Assembly: GCA_964654815.1 (NCBI GenBank)
Contig: CAZZLH010000005.1
Coordinates: 1-62,468, forward strand
DNA: 62,468 nucleotides
Source: ZLKRG08 sp964654815
GTDB lineage: Bacteria > Actinomycetota > Actinomycetes > Nanopelagicales > Nanopelagicaceae
Reading direction: 5' to 3'
Under the pieces are notes generated by a model. That model saw only the letters and a list, made by a program, of their open reading frames with translations, was not told where the DNA came from and ran no database searches. The translations under genes and the position numbers were made by a program. Shown here piece by piece: positions 15,893 to 24,158 of the stretch (position 1 is its first letter; each line of letters starts with the position of its first letter).

Positions 15893-18800
15893 ATGTTCAT
15901 TCACCTCTCCTGCGCTAGCGCCTTCTCATTTAAATATGGCACCACTTCGCCGCGAGATCTAATTGCTCGCGCCAGCCAACAAGGTGCGCCAGCTTTGGCG
16001 ATCACAGATCGCGATTCACTAGGTGGCGTCATACGTTTTGCGCAAGCTGCCCAAGAGTTTGGGATTGCGCCGATAGTTGGAATCAATCTTGCGCTACAGG
16101 ATTCGCGGGTGACTTTATTGGCGCAATCAGATGGTGGTTGGCGCTCGCTCTGCAGATTACTTACCGAACTTCGCCCTGATCGCAATCCACCTATATTGCA
16201 TATAGAGCGAATTAAGATGTTGCAGCGCTATACCAGCAATCTGATTCTCTTACATGGCTCGGAATCCGAGATCGCCAAATTGTTAGTAAAGCACCGAAGC
16301 GATCTGGCGCTCGCTGAATTCAATAAATATCGCCCCTATTTCTCGGATTCAGTTATCGAATGCGTATCGCATTTAGTAGCAGGGGATGGGCCAAGGTCCA
16401 CCAACCATGCCGCCAGAATGCTGGGTTTTGCCAGAGATCACGACCTGCCTGCAATCATCACCAATGCGGTGCGGATGCTAGAACCTAGCGATGGGCCGAT
16501 TGCGGATATCTTGGACTCGGCCCGCAAATTAGTCCCATTGCATCCGCGCCATGTCGAACAGAGAAATCGCGAGGCCTATTTAAAAGATAGCGCTGCGATG
16601 CATTTATTAGCCGATGAGATCTCACGAGCTGCGGGGGAGAGAAATGGCAGGCAATTACTTCGCGCTACACAAAGAATCGCAGAACGGTGCATCCTCTCGT
16701 CACAGGAGTTCGGTTTAGGTGGCATCGAATTACCCGAACCGGAGGTGGTTGGGGCGAGTAATCAGCAGGAGATGCGCGCTTTGCTTCGCAGTAGATGTGA
16801 ATCTGGGCTTAATTGGCGCTATTCCAATACCTCGGATCTCACCAAAGCCCGAACTCGACTCGATGATGAGTTGGCCACCGTCGCAACCCTTGGCTATGAG
16901 AGTTATTTTTTGACCGTTGCAGATGTCGCAGATTTAGCGCGCCAAGCTGGGATCAGAGTTGCCGCAAGAGGTAGTGGCGCTGGATCTTTGATCTGCCATC
17001 TGCTTGGTATCTCCGGCGTTGATCCAATCCGTTACGGCTTACTGATGGAGCGTTTCTGTTCGCCACTTCGGCGCGCGCTTCCCGATATTGATATCGATGT
17101 TGAATCAGCTAGAAGGCTAGAGATCTACGATCTGGTTTTTAAAAAATATCAACATCGCACTGCGACTGTTGCAATGCTCGATACCTATCGCGCAAGGCAT
17201 GCAATTCGTGACACCGGGGCTGCGCTTGGCATGTCGCAGAGCGAGATAGATCTGATTGCCAAGAGCCTGCCACACATAAGAGCGCGCAATATCTCTAAGG
17301 CGCTAGCTAGCTTGCCTGAATTGCGGAATTTGAATCTAAACACTCCGCTAGCTGCGATGGTCATCAAATTAGCGGAGCAGCTTGATGGTTTGCCACGAAA
17401 TTTAGCTATGCATCCATGTGCGGTGGTGCTTAGCAATAACACCCTGCCTGACCGCGCACCAATGCTGATAAATGCCAGCGGATATTCCATGGTGGAGTTT
17501 GATAAAGATGATGTCGAGGCGATTGGGTTACTTAAATTGGATATTCTCGGTGTTCGGATGCAATCTGCGATCGCCTATGCGATCTCTGAAGTCGAACGCA
17601 CCGAGGGGCGGGCGCTCGATCTGGAATCTGTGCCACTTGATGATCCAGATACCTTCAAATTGATTCAAAGCACTAAGACCATCGGTCTCTTTCAAATCGA
17701 ATCACCTGGACAGCGCGAGTTGATCGGCAAACTACAACCAGATTGCTTCGAAGATCTGATTATTGATATCTCCTTATTTAGACCAGGACCGGTAAAGAGC
17801 GACATGATCACTCCATTTTTAAATGCCCGACATGGTTTTAGCGCACCACAATTGATCCATCCCGATTTACATAGCGTATTGGCGCAGACCGAGGGAGTGG
17901 TGGTTTTTCACGAACAGGTAATTCAGATCATCTCGATCATGACCGGAATCTCATACGCCGAAGCCGACGAGAAGCGGCGCGAATTAGGCGATTTCTCCAA
18001 ACAGCAGGAGATCTGCGATTGGTTCTACCAACGCGCCAATCGATACCCGCGCCAAGTGGTTGATCAGATCTGGGAGGTATTGCGCGCCTTCGCCTCCTTT
18101 GGATTTTGCAAAGCTCATGCTGCGGCCTTTGCGCTACCTACTTATCAATCAGCCTGGCTTAAGACCCATCATCCTGCGCCATTTATCGCTGGGCTCTTAA
18201 CCCACGATCCAGGTATGTATCCCAAGCGTTTGGTGCTGGATGAGGCCAGACAGATGGGAATCGAGATTCGCCCAGTGGATGTAAATAAATCTGCCGCAAC
18301 ATATAAAGTCGAATCAGGCGCGATTCGATTGGCCTTTAGCGATCTCTCTGGCATCTCATCTGCAGAGATCGAAAATATCGTAACCGCTCAGCCCTATTTG
18401 GATCTAGCGGATTTTGTCCGAAGAGCTAGCGCCAGTTATCCGACCACCGAGAAGCTGATCATGATTGGCGCCTTTGATGATCTATATCTAAACGGCAACG
18501 CTCAAGTAAATCGCCGAGATTTATTGCTGCATTTAGCTGAGATAAATCGTTCCCCAGCTGCGGCTCTACCTGGTGCGCAATTAACTCTCGCTTTCCAGGC
18601 GCCGGATCTTAAAGTTAGCGGGCTACCCAATCTGAGTTTGGCTGAGAAGGTAGGCAAAGAGGTCGAGCATTTGGGGATGGAGGTAAGTTCCCATCTACTT
18701 AAATTTTATGGCGCTTTCTTAAATAAAATCGGTGCAATCAGATCGGTGGATCTACTAAAGCAACGCTCTGGCGCCAGCATCTTGGTCGCTGGGGTGAAAG

Positions 18801-19096
18801 TCGCTCTACAACAGCCACCAGTTCGCTCAGGAAGGCGTGTCATCTTTCTATCGATCGATGATGGTTATGGTTGTAGCGATGCCACTTTCTTTACCGACAC
18901 CCATGAAGAGTTTGCTGAGACCTTATTTAAATCCAATCTACTTTTGGTACGTGGGGTAGTGCGTCGCACCGGACCGCGCGGAGTATCGATTCGCGCAACC
19001 GGCGCCTGGGATCTAGCTGGCGCCTACGAAAGTTTCACCGCAAAACTTGGCGAAAAACCAGAAAAGATCAGCGAGAAAAGTAGCCTCATCTCATGA
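15893..19096 (+). CDS. dnaE2: Error-prone DNA polymerase III alpha subunit DnaE2
   Basis: C-family polymerase of 1067 residues used for lesion bypass and damage-induced mutagenesis. The catalytic Asp pair is in PDIDIDVE near residue 400, and RGSGAGSL and the KAHAAAFAL segment are present. The N-terminal PHP domain has lost the metal-binding HxH (HLSCAS here against HLHVHT in DnaE1 of this window), so proofreading by PHP is unlikely. A C-terminal OB-type segment is retained. It overlaps dinB by ATGA and lies under the SOS box. Confidence 0.95.
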   Translation: MFIHLSCASAFSFKYGTTSPRDLIARASQQGAPALAITDRDSLGGVIRFAQAAQEFGIAPIVGINLALQDSRVTLLAQSDGGWRSLCRLLTELRPDRNPPILHIERIKMLQRYTSNLILLHGSESEIAKLLVKHRSDLALAEFNKYRPYFSDSVIECVSHLVAGDGPRSTNHAARMLGFARDHDLPAIITNAVRMLEPSDGPIADILDSARKLVPLHPRHVEQRNREAYLKDSAAMHLLADEISRAAGERNGRQLLRATQRIAERCILSSQEFGLGGIELPEPEVVGASNQQEMRALLRSRCESGLNWRYSNTSDLTKARTRLDDELATVATLGYESYFLTVADVADLARQAGIRVAARGSGAGSLICHLLGISGVDPIRYGLLMERFCSPLRRALPDIDIDVESARRLEIYDLVFKKYQHRTATVAMLDTYRARHAIRDTGAALGMSQSEIDLIAKSLPHIRARNISKALASLPELRNLNLNTPLAAMVIKLAEQLDGLPRNLAMHPCAVVLSNNTLPDRAPMLINASGYSMVEFDKDDVEAIGLLKLDILGVRMQSAIAYAISEVERTEGRALDLESVPLDDPDTFKLIQSTKTIGLFQIESPGQRELIGKLQPDCFEDLIIDISLFRPGPVKSDMITPFLNARHGFSAPQLIHPDLHSVLAQTEGVVVFHEQVIQIISIMTGISYAEADEKRRELGDFSKQQEICDWFYQRANRYPRQVVDQIWEVLRAFASFGFCKAHAAAFALPTYQSAWLKTHHPAPFIAGLLTHDPGMYPKRLVLDEARQMGIEIRPVDVNKSAATYKVESGAIRLAFSDLSGISSAEIENIVTAQPYLDLADFVRRASASYPTTEKLIMIGAFDDLYLNGNAQVNRRDLLLHLAEINRSPAAALPGAQLTLAFQAPDLKVSGLPNLSLAEKVGKEVEHLGMEVSSHLLKFYGAFLNKIGAIRSVDLLKQRSGASILVAGVKVALQQPPVRSGRRVIFLSIDDGYGCSDATFFTDTHEEFAETLFKSNLLLVRGVVRRTGPRGVSIRATGAWDLAGAYESFTAKLGEKPEKISEKSSLIS

Positions 19097-20307
19097 GTTC
19101 GTCCTCAATCATCCATTGCGACATGGATGCTTTCTATGCATCGGTGGCCGAACTCGATGATCCATCACTTCGGGGAAAGGCGGTGGTGGTCGGCGCTGGC
19201 ATTCGCGGCGTAGTGCTTAGCGCGAATTATGCGGCGCGAAAATATGGCATTCGAGCTGCGATGCCAGTTGGCAGAGCGCGAAGATTGGCACCAAATGCGA
19301 TCTTCGTATCGCCTGACCATCATCGCTACTCTGAGATATCAGCGCAGGTCATGCAGATATTCGAATCATTTACCCCGCTAGTTGAGCCGCTCTCGCTAGA
19401 TGAGGCATTCCTCGATGTGACAGGCGCTAAGCGCCTCTTAGGTACACCCCGCGAAATAGGCCAAGCAATTCGAAGGCGAGTGCAGAGCGAATGTGGGATC
19501 ACCTGTTCGGTGGGTATTGCTTCAAATAAATTCATCGCCAAATTGGCCTCTGGTCATTGCAAGCCAAATGGCCTACTGGAGATTCCAGATGATCGAATCA
19601 TAAATTTCCTACATCCACTTCCGGTATCAGATCTCTGGGGGGTTGGACCAAAGACCGCTGAGCAGTTGCAGAAGTTGGGACTTAAGACGATCAGCGATAT
19701 CGCAAATACTCCGCTCGAAACCCTTAAGCGTGCGCTTGGCGATGCCACCGGCCACCACTTATATGAATTATCTTGGGGGCGCGATGAGCGAGATGTAATA
19801 CCCGATGAGCCAGATCAATCAATCAGCGCAGTCGAGACTTTCGCTTACGATACTGAAGACCACGAATTTATCTTGGCTGAATACTTACGTTTAACAGAGA
19901 AGGCCAGCGCAAGATTGCGCGAACGAGAGCTATATGCCAAGACGATTTCTATAAAGGTGCGCTTTGCGGATTTCACCACCATAACGCGCTCAAAGACCCT
20001 GCCATTACCCATTAGCTCAACTCATGAGATTTACCAGGTGGTCCGTGAACTATTTCTGGCGCTTAAATTAGATCGTGCAAAGTTACGACTCGTGGGCGTC
20101 TCGCTTGAGAACCTGCGTGAAGAGGCGCCACAGCAGTTGATGCTCGGCCAACGCGATAAAGGCTGGCGAGAGGCTGAGAGCGCGGTGGATCGGGCCAGCG
20201 CTCGCTTTGGCGATAGGTCGGTCCGACCTGCGAGGTTATTTAGAAAGCGGCGCGAGCGCGAGGTGGGCAGAGCAGGTGGCGCCGCTGATGATGAGGGCGA
20301 AATTTGA
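19093..20307 (+). CDS. dinB: Y-family DNA polymerase IV
   Basis: Translesion polymerase of 404 residues. The catalytic acidic residues are intact: CDMDAFYASVA (Asp10) and SLDEAF (Asp103, Glu104), and the GIASNKFIAKLASGHCKP motif is present. An HhH segment (WGVGPKTAEQLQKLGL) and a little-finger domain follow. This separates it from mycobacterial ImuB, which has lost these residues. Near the C-terminus QQLMLGQ resembles, but does not match, a QLxLF clamp-binding motif. It is third in the SOS operon. Confidence 0.93.
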   Translation: MSSSSIIHCDMDAFYASVAELDDPSLRGKAVVVGAGIRGVVLSANYAARKYGIRAAMPVGRARRLAPNAIFVSPDHHRYSEISAQVMQIFESFTPLVEPLSLDEAFLDVTGAKRLLGTPREIGQAIRRRVQSECGITCSVGIASNKFIAKLASGHCKPNGLLEIPDDRIINFLHPLPVSDLWGVGPKTAEQLQKLGLKTISDIANTPLETLKRALGDATGHHLYELSWGRDERDVIPDEPDQSISAVETFAYDTEDHEFILAEYLRLTEKASARLRERELYAKTISIKVRFADFTTITRSKTLPLPISSTHEIYQVVRELFLALKLDRAKLRLVGVSLENLREEAPQQLMLGQRDKGWREAESAVDRASARFGDRSVRPARLFRKRREREVGRAGGAADDEGEI

Positions 20308-20348
20308 AGTAATGCCCCAAAAATTAACCAAAATGACATTTGTGTGAG

Positions 20349-20378
20349 TTGAAGGTTTCGGAAGCGGGCTAGTAAATT
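20349..20378 (+). promoter_or_regulatory. Candidate promoter giving a leaderless DUF3040 mRNA
   Basis: TTGAAG (20349-20354), an 18-base spacer and TAAATT (20373-20378) put the transcription start at about 20385, the ATG itself. No ribosome site is visible. Confidence 0.4.
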
Positions 20379-20384
20379 GCGGGC

Positions 20385-20702
20385 ATGGCCCTTTCCGATC
20401 GCGAAAAGAAGATTATTGAGGAGATGGAGCGCGCGCTCCAAGCAGAAGATCCTCGCCTAGTCGCGACCATGGAGCGTCGTCGCCCCAGCTTGGTATTGAA
20501 CATTCTGGCCATGGTATTTGGCATTGCCCTCTTACTTGGTGGAGTTATCGCAAAGTTAGAGATCTTGGGCATTGTTGGATTCTTGGTTGCGCTCGCAGGT
20601 GTAGCGACAATCAGATTACGACCACAGAACCTATCGCTTGGCATGAAGCGTCCTAAGGGCGGAAAGATGCAAGAGCGCTGGGATCGCCGCAACCAGCAGT
20701 AA
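20385..20702 (+). CDS. DUF3040 family membrane protein
   Basis: Actinobacterial protein of 105 residues with an N-terminal amphipathic helix (MALSDREKKIIEEMERAL), then two membrane helices, then a basic tail (MKRPKGGKMQERWDRRN). Function is unknown. The family commonly lies just upstream of the mraZ-led division cluster, as it nearly does here. Confidence 0.88.
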   Translation: MALSDREKKIIEEMERALQAEDPRLVATMERRRPSLVLNILAMVFGIALLLGGVIAKLEILGIVGFLVALAGVATIRLRPQNLSLGMKRPKGGKMQERWDRRNQQ

Positions 20703-20718
20703 ATCAAAGTTGGTTGCG

Positions 20719-21351
20719 ATGTCCATATTAAAAATCGCTGCCGAATTTATCGGTACCACTTTTCTCTTGATGGCCATTGTGGGTACTGGTTTCATGGCTG
20801 AGAATCTCACTGATGTAGTTGCGATCCAGCTGATTATGAATGCAATGAGTGCGGCCTTGATGCTTTTCGTGATCATTTCGCTATTTGCAGAGATTAGCGG
20901 GGCACATTTCAATCCGTTGGTAACCCTTTATCAGCTTTATCGTGGAGAAATTAGCGCCAGCATCGCAGCAAGTTATGTAATCGCTCAAGCTCTGGGAGCT
21001 CTCTTGGGCACGGTCCTTGCCAATTTGATGTTTGCCGCACCTGCAGTTGAAATTTCGCAAACCAATCGCTCTAGTTTGGGCCTATTTTTAGCGGAGATTG
21101 TGGCGACTTTTGGCCTGCTGCTAGTGATTGGATTGAAGCCGAATCAGAGCAGATTCCTAGTGCCCGCCTGGATAGCAAGCGCATATTTCTTTACCTCTTC
21201 GACCTCTTTTGCCAACCCTGCGGTAACTTTCGGGCGGGTATTTACAGATTCCTTTGCCGGTATTGCGCCAGGTTCGGTCTTGGGATTTTTAGGTGCGCAA
21301 GTAATTGCACTTATGTTTGTGGCTCTGATTTTGCCTAGAATGAATTCCTAG
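20719..21351 (+). CDS. Aquaporin (MIP) family channel, AqpS-like
   Basis: Six-helix channel of 210 residues. The two half-helix motifs are NPL (HFNPLVTL) and NPA (FANPAVTFGR), a substitution pattern seen in aquaglyceroporin-type channels. It is followed by arsC, as in Sinorhizobium meliloti where AqpS exports the arsenite made by ArsC. ATG 20719 is used; a TTG at 20710 is also in frame. Export of arsenite is inferred from context. Confidence 0.82.
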   Translation: MSILKIAAEFIGTTFLLMAIVGTGFMAENLTDVVAIQLIMNAMSAALMLFVIISLFAEISGAHFNPLVTLYQLYRGEISASIAASYVIAQALGALLGTVLANLMFAAPAVEISQTNRSSLGLFLAEIVATFGLLLVIGLKPNQSRFLVPAWIASAYFFTSSTSFANPAVTFGRVFTDSFAGIAPGSVLGFLGAQVIALMFVALILPRMNS

Positions 21352-21403
21352 ATCACCAAATAGTGCAAATAGATATTACAAATAGTAGGAGGTCACCGTA
21401 GAA

Positions 21404-21814
21404 ATGGAATCAAAGAACAGTAATCAACCAACGGTCCTCTTCGTCTGTGTTCACAATGCGGGGCGCTCTCAGATGGCAGCCGGATATATGCAGCATTTAT
21501 CTCAAGGCAGAGTCCGAGTGCTCTCTGCTGGTTCGGCTCCGAAAGATTCCATCAATCCAATCGCAGTCCAAGTAATGGCTGAAGAGGGGATTGATATCGC
21601 AAATAATCAGCCAAAAGTTTTGACAACCGAAGCAGTCAAAGAATCTGATGTCGTAATCACCATGGGTTGCGGTGATACCTGTCCTTTCTTCCCTGGAAAG
21701 CGGTATGAAGATTGGGTTTTAGATGATCCTGCAGGGCAAGATATCGAGACCGTCCGTCGGATACGCGATGAAATAAGGCAGCGCGTATCTAATTTGCTAA
21801 GCGAGATCCTTTAG
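21404..21814 (+). CDS. arsC: Arsenate reductase, LMW-phosphatase fold
   Basis: Reduces arsenate using a CX5R active site (Cys15-VHNAG-Arg21), with the second redox segment GCGDTCPFF and WVLDDPAGQ. At 136 residues it has the normal length. The electron donor is thioredoxin or mycothiol; actinobacteria often use mycothiol. A strong AGGAGG lies upstream, spaced slightly far from ATG 21404. It pairs with the aquaporin 52 bases before it. No ArsR repressor is seen. Its 3' end overlaps the convergent DUF418 gene by 26 bases. Confidence 0.9.
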   Translation: MESKNSNQPTVLFVCVHNAGRSQMAAGYMQHLSQGRVRVLSAGSAPKDSINPIAVQVMAEEGIDIANNQPKVLTTEAVKESDVVITMGCGDTCPFFPGKRYEDWVLDDPAGQDIETVRRIRDEIRQRVSNLLSEIL

Positions 21815-23009
21815 TAAATCGACTAACTAAGTTCTCAAAAGGACCTTGGCGATATTTAGCAATCCAGAAACTTGCAAAGCGAAGCTGCAGTAACCAAATC
21901 GCAATTCCCATCAGAAAAACCAGCCAAATATCTATGCTTTGGAAAAGACCGAGTCCCCAGTTGCCAAAAATTAAAGTGAGAATAAGCGATTGCATCAGGT
22001 AAGTAGTTAGAGACATCTGACCAGCATTTCTCATGCCCTCAAACCAGCCAGGTCTTTGTTTTAACAATCTAAGGATCGAGCCAACATAAGCCATGCTAAG
22101 TAATGGTGCCGCCGTAAAAGAGATGATTATGGTTAATATGAAAAGCCCCTCAGAGACTTTGGGCTGATGCTCATTCCATAGAAAAACTGCGGCGCATGCT
22201 AATTGGATTGGCAGCCCAATTAGATAGCCAATCTTCATCATCTTTGACGTGCTCTGCTCTCTACTCCAAATTCCTGAATCAAGATTTAAAGCGCTGGCTC
22301 TTGCCGCCCTTAAACCGACTAGGAAAGCGATAAATGCAAAGCCACCTTGCACCAAGATTCCGGAACCAAAAAAGCCTAAGGCCCACAACTCGGCACGAGG
22401 CGCCAGAGACTCAAGATAGTTGCCGCTTAACATGACTTTATCTAAATCTGGGGTGTTTACGATGAATGACTCAGGATCCACCTGCTCCGCAAAATAGGTG
22501 AGTGCGGCTATTGCGGTCAGCATTACTGCAAAGAAAAGATAGAGCAGAATCGCCCAGATTTTAAGAGTGCGATCTTTTCGGAATAAGAAGGGGATAAATA
22601 GGAGTCCGAATAAACCATAGGCAAAGAGGATGTCGCCATGCCAGAGGAAAGTGAAATGTAGGGCTCCCAGCAGAATGAGCAGAAAACATCTCTTAACCCA
22701 TCGCTTTCGATTAGCTCGCTCACCTTTAACGATGTAATGGGAGCTATAACCGTATAAAAAAGAGAAGAGAAGATAGAACTTCCCCTGAAATAGCGCCACC
22801 ATTATGAAAGTTGCGATGCTATTTGCGCTACCAGAGACCCATTGACCACGGGCACCTTCGTCACTACTTACAGCCAAAAAAGGGATATTGACCAACAAAA
22901 TTCCCAAGAGGGCAAAACCTCTCAAAGCATCAGGTGCTAAATCGCGTAGCGCTCTACTCTCTTGGGTGAGGTCTGACACTTGAAATTCCCATTCCCTTGA
23001 ATTTCCCAT
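21789..23009 (-). CDS. DUF418/YeiB-like polytopic membrane protein
   Basis: Membrane protein of 406 residues with about nine to ten hydrophobic segments. It opens with the acyltransferase-like DALRGFALLGILLVNI and carries the DUF418 C-terminal part (GMRNAGQMSLTTYLMQSL, FGNWGLGLF). Relatives are annotated as hypothetical transporters or heparan acetyltransferase-like. No substrate can be given. It stands alone on the minus strand, convergent to arsC. Confidence 0.82.
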   Translation of the reverse strand: MGNSREWEFQVSDLTQESRALRDLAPDALRGFALLGILLVNIPFLAVSSDEGARGQWVSGSANSIATFIMVALFQGKFYLLFSFLYGYSSHYIVKGERANRKRWVKRCFLLILLGALHFTFLWHGDILFAYGLFGLLFIPFLFRKDRTLKIWAILLYLFFAVMLTAIAALTYFAEQVDPESFIVNTPDLDKVMLSGNYLESLAPRAELWALGFFGSGILVQGGFAFIAFLVGLRAARASALNLDSGIWSREQSTSKMMKIGYLIGLPIQLACAAVFLWNEHQPKVSEGLFILTIIISFTAAPLLSMAYVGSILRLLKQRPGWFEGMRNAGQMSLTTYLMQSLILTLIFGNWGLGLFQSIDIWLVFLMGIAIWLLQLRFASFWIAKYRQGPFENLVSRFTKGSRLAN

Positions 23010-23062
23010 GACTATTCACGAGATGCTTCTCGCGATTTATTCAAAATCGCAGTGTCAGAATT

Positions 23063-23323
23063 CTATTTGCTTCGCCATCGCTCCAAGGTAGGGATCTGTT
23101 TTAGCGCCATCTGACGCATCACAAAACCTGCGTGATCTTTCCGAAGCGCTCCATCCACGATTTCAATCATCTGATCTACGGTGCACTCAGGATCTAAAAA
23201 CTCACCATTTAGATAACAAAGCGAGCACCACTTCTCGCTCTTGCTGCCATCGCGCTCAATGCCACGACAATCGCCCACCTTGCTGGTCATAAGGGGCATC
23301 CCGCAGCTCTGGCATTGCTTCAT
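23063..23323 (-). CDS. Small zinc-ribbon protein
   Basis: 86 residues from ATG 23323 (MKQCQSCGMPL); the frame is open to 23362. Two Cys pairs, CQSC and CSLC, with an intervening Cys match the putative zinc-ribbon family that begins CQSCGMPL and ends with a helical segment. Function is unknown. It is separated from the DUF418 gene by 53 bases. Confidence 0.75.
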   Translation of the reverse strand: MKQCQSCGMPLMTSKVGDCRGIERDGSKSEKWCSLCYLNGEFLDPECTVDQMIEIVDGALRKDHAGFVMRQMALKQIPTLERWRSK

Positions 23324-23434
23324 AGCCCAGATTGAAATCTGCCAAGCTCGCATTGAACTCAAAGTCGCCTAGAGCCTTGCCCTCAATTCTCTGGCAGGGC
23401 CAACACCAGGGAGCTAGTCGATTGAGCTAGCCCG

Positions 23435-23512
23435 GTGGGGCGAGGTGGGGAGGCGGTGGGGGTTAAGTGGGGTTAGGTGGTTGAAAAAGGGGAAAAGTGG
23501 AGTAAAGTGGGG
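23435..23512 (+). promoter_or_regulatory. Phased MraZ-box array
   Basis: GTGGGG or close variants begin at 23435, 23445, 23456, 23467, 23477 (GTGGTT), 23487 (AAGGGG), 23497 (GTGGAG) and 23507, a spacing of 10-11 bases, one per helical turn. MraZ is known to bind direct TGGG-type repeats at 10-base spacing upstream of its own gene. Eight units is a long array. It should mediate autorepression of the dcw operon. Confidence 0.8.
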
Positions 23513-23547
23513 AATTATTAGGTGACCAGGGGAAGGGGGCCTAAGCG

Positions 23548-23979
23548 ATGTTCTTGGGAACCCACGAACCAAAGCTTGATGAGAAGGGCCGCTTGATCCT
23601 TCCCGCGAAATTTCGCGATGAACTCTCTTCAGGATTGGTGATCACCAAAGGTCAAGAGCGTTGCCTCTATGTCTTTCCACAATCGGAATTTGCCAATATC
23701 ACTGAGACTTTAAGAAAAGCACCGGTAACTCAAAAATCTGCTCGCGATTATTCACGCGTCATGTTCGCCGGTGCCCATGATGAAATTCCTGATCGCCAAG
23801 GTCGCGTCACGATTCCTGCAAGTCTTCGCGAATATGCAAGTTTAGAAAAAGAGTGTGTCGTCATCGGTGCCAATACTCGCGTCGAGATTTGGGACTCCAA
23901 AGCATGGCGTGAATACCTCTCTGATCGGGAAAAGAATTTCGCTGATGTCTCTGAGGAGGTATTCCCGGGACTCTTTTAA
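23548..23979 (+). CDS. mraZ: Transcriptional regulator MraZ
   Basis: DNA-binding regulator of the division and cell-wall cluster, 143 residues with two SpoVT/AbrB-like halves (LDEKGRLILPAKFRDEL and DRQGRVTIPASLREYA). It starts at ATG 23548 after an AGGGGG ribosome site. The long GTGG-type repeat array directly upstream is its expected operator. Confidence 0.95.
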   Translation: MFLGTHEPKLDEKGRLILPAKFRDELSSGLVITKGQERCLYVFPQSEFANITETLRKAPVTQKSARDYSRVMFAGAHDEIPDRQGRVTIPASLREYASLEKECVVIGANTRVEIWDSKAWREYLSDREKNFADVSEEVFPGLF

Positions 23980-23992
23980 TTTCTAACTGTTG

Positions 23993-24158
23993 TGGCCACT
24001 GCCTTCCTTGTTCTGACTTCACTTCCCCGAAGCCAGAGCCTGATCCGTAGGACGGCAGTGACCAGAGCAGTTAGCAGTAAAGCGAAATAGCAGTGAATAT
24101 TTAAGCAAAAGCAGCAGCAGAAGTGGTTACGAGCAAGTGCAGGAAAGGGGAAGTGAAG
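23993..24158 (+). promoter_or_regulatory. Structured mraZ-rsmH leader with possible Shine-Dalgarno sequestration
   Basis: CTTCACTTCCCC (24017-24028) is the perfect 12-base complement of GGGGAAGTGAAG (24147-24158), which is the ribosome site next to the rsmH ATG. A second inverted repeat, TGGCCACTGCC (23993-24003) and GGCAGTGACCA (24054-24064), interleaves with it, so the two stems form a pseudoknot or exclude each other. Confidence 0.5.

Noticed and set aside
19093..20307. ImuB
   Set aside because: ImuB lacks the catalytic acidic residues, which are all present here.
23435..23512. CRISPR-like or satellite repeat
   Set aside because: Units are only 6 bases with a 10-base period and lie exactly upstream of mraZ, as known MraZ operators do.
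23363..23547. RNase P RNA or another structural RNA gene before mraZ
   Set aside because: The region is G-rich on one strand with little self-complementarity and lacks the conserved RNase P motifs.
24123..24158. Upstream start for rsmH
   Set aside because: The residues before ATG 24159 are low-complexity and include the ribosome site itself.
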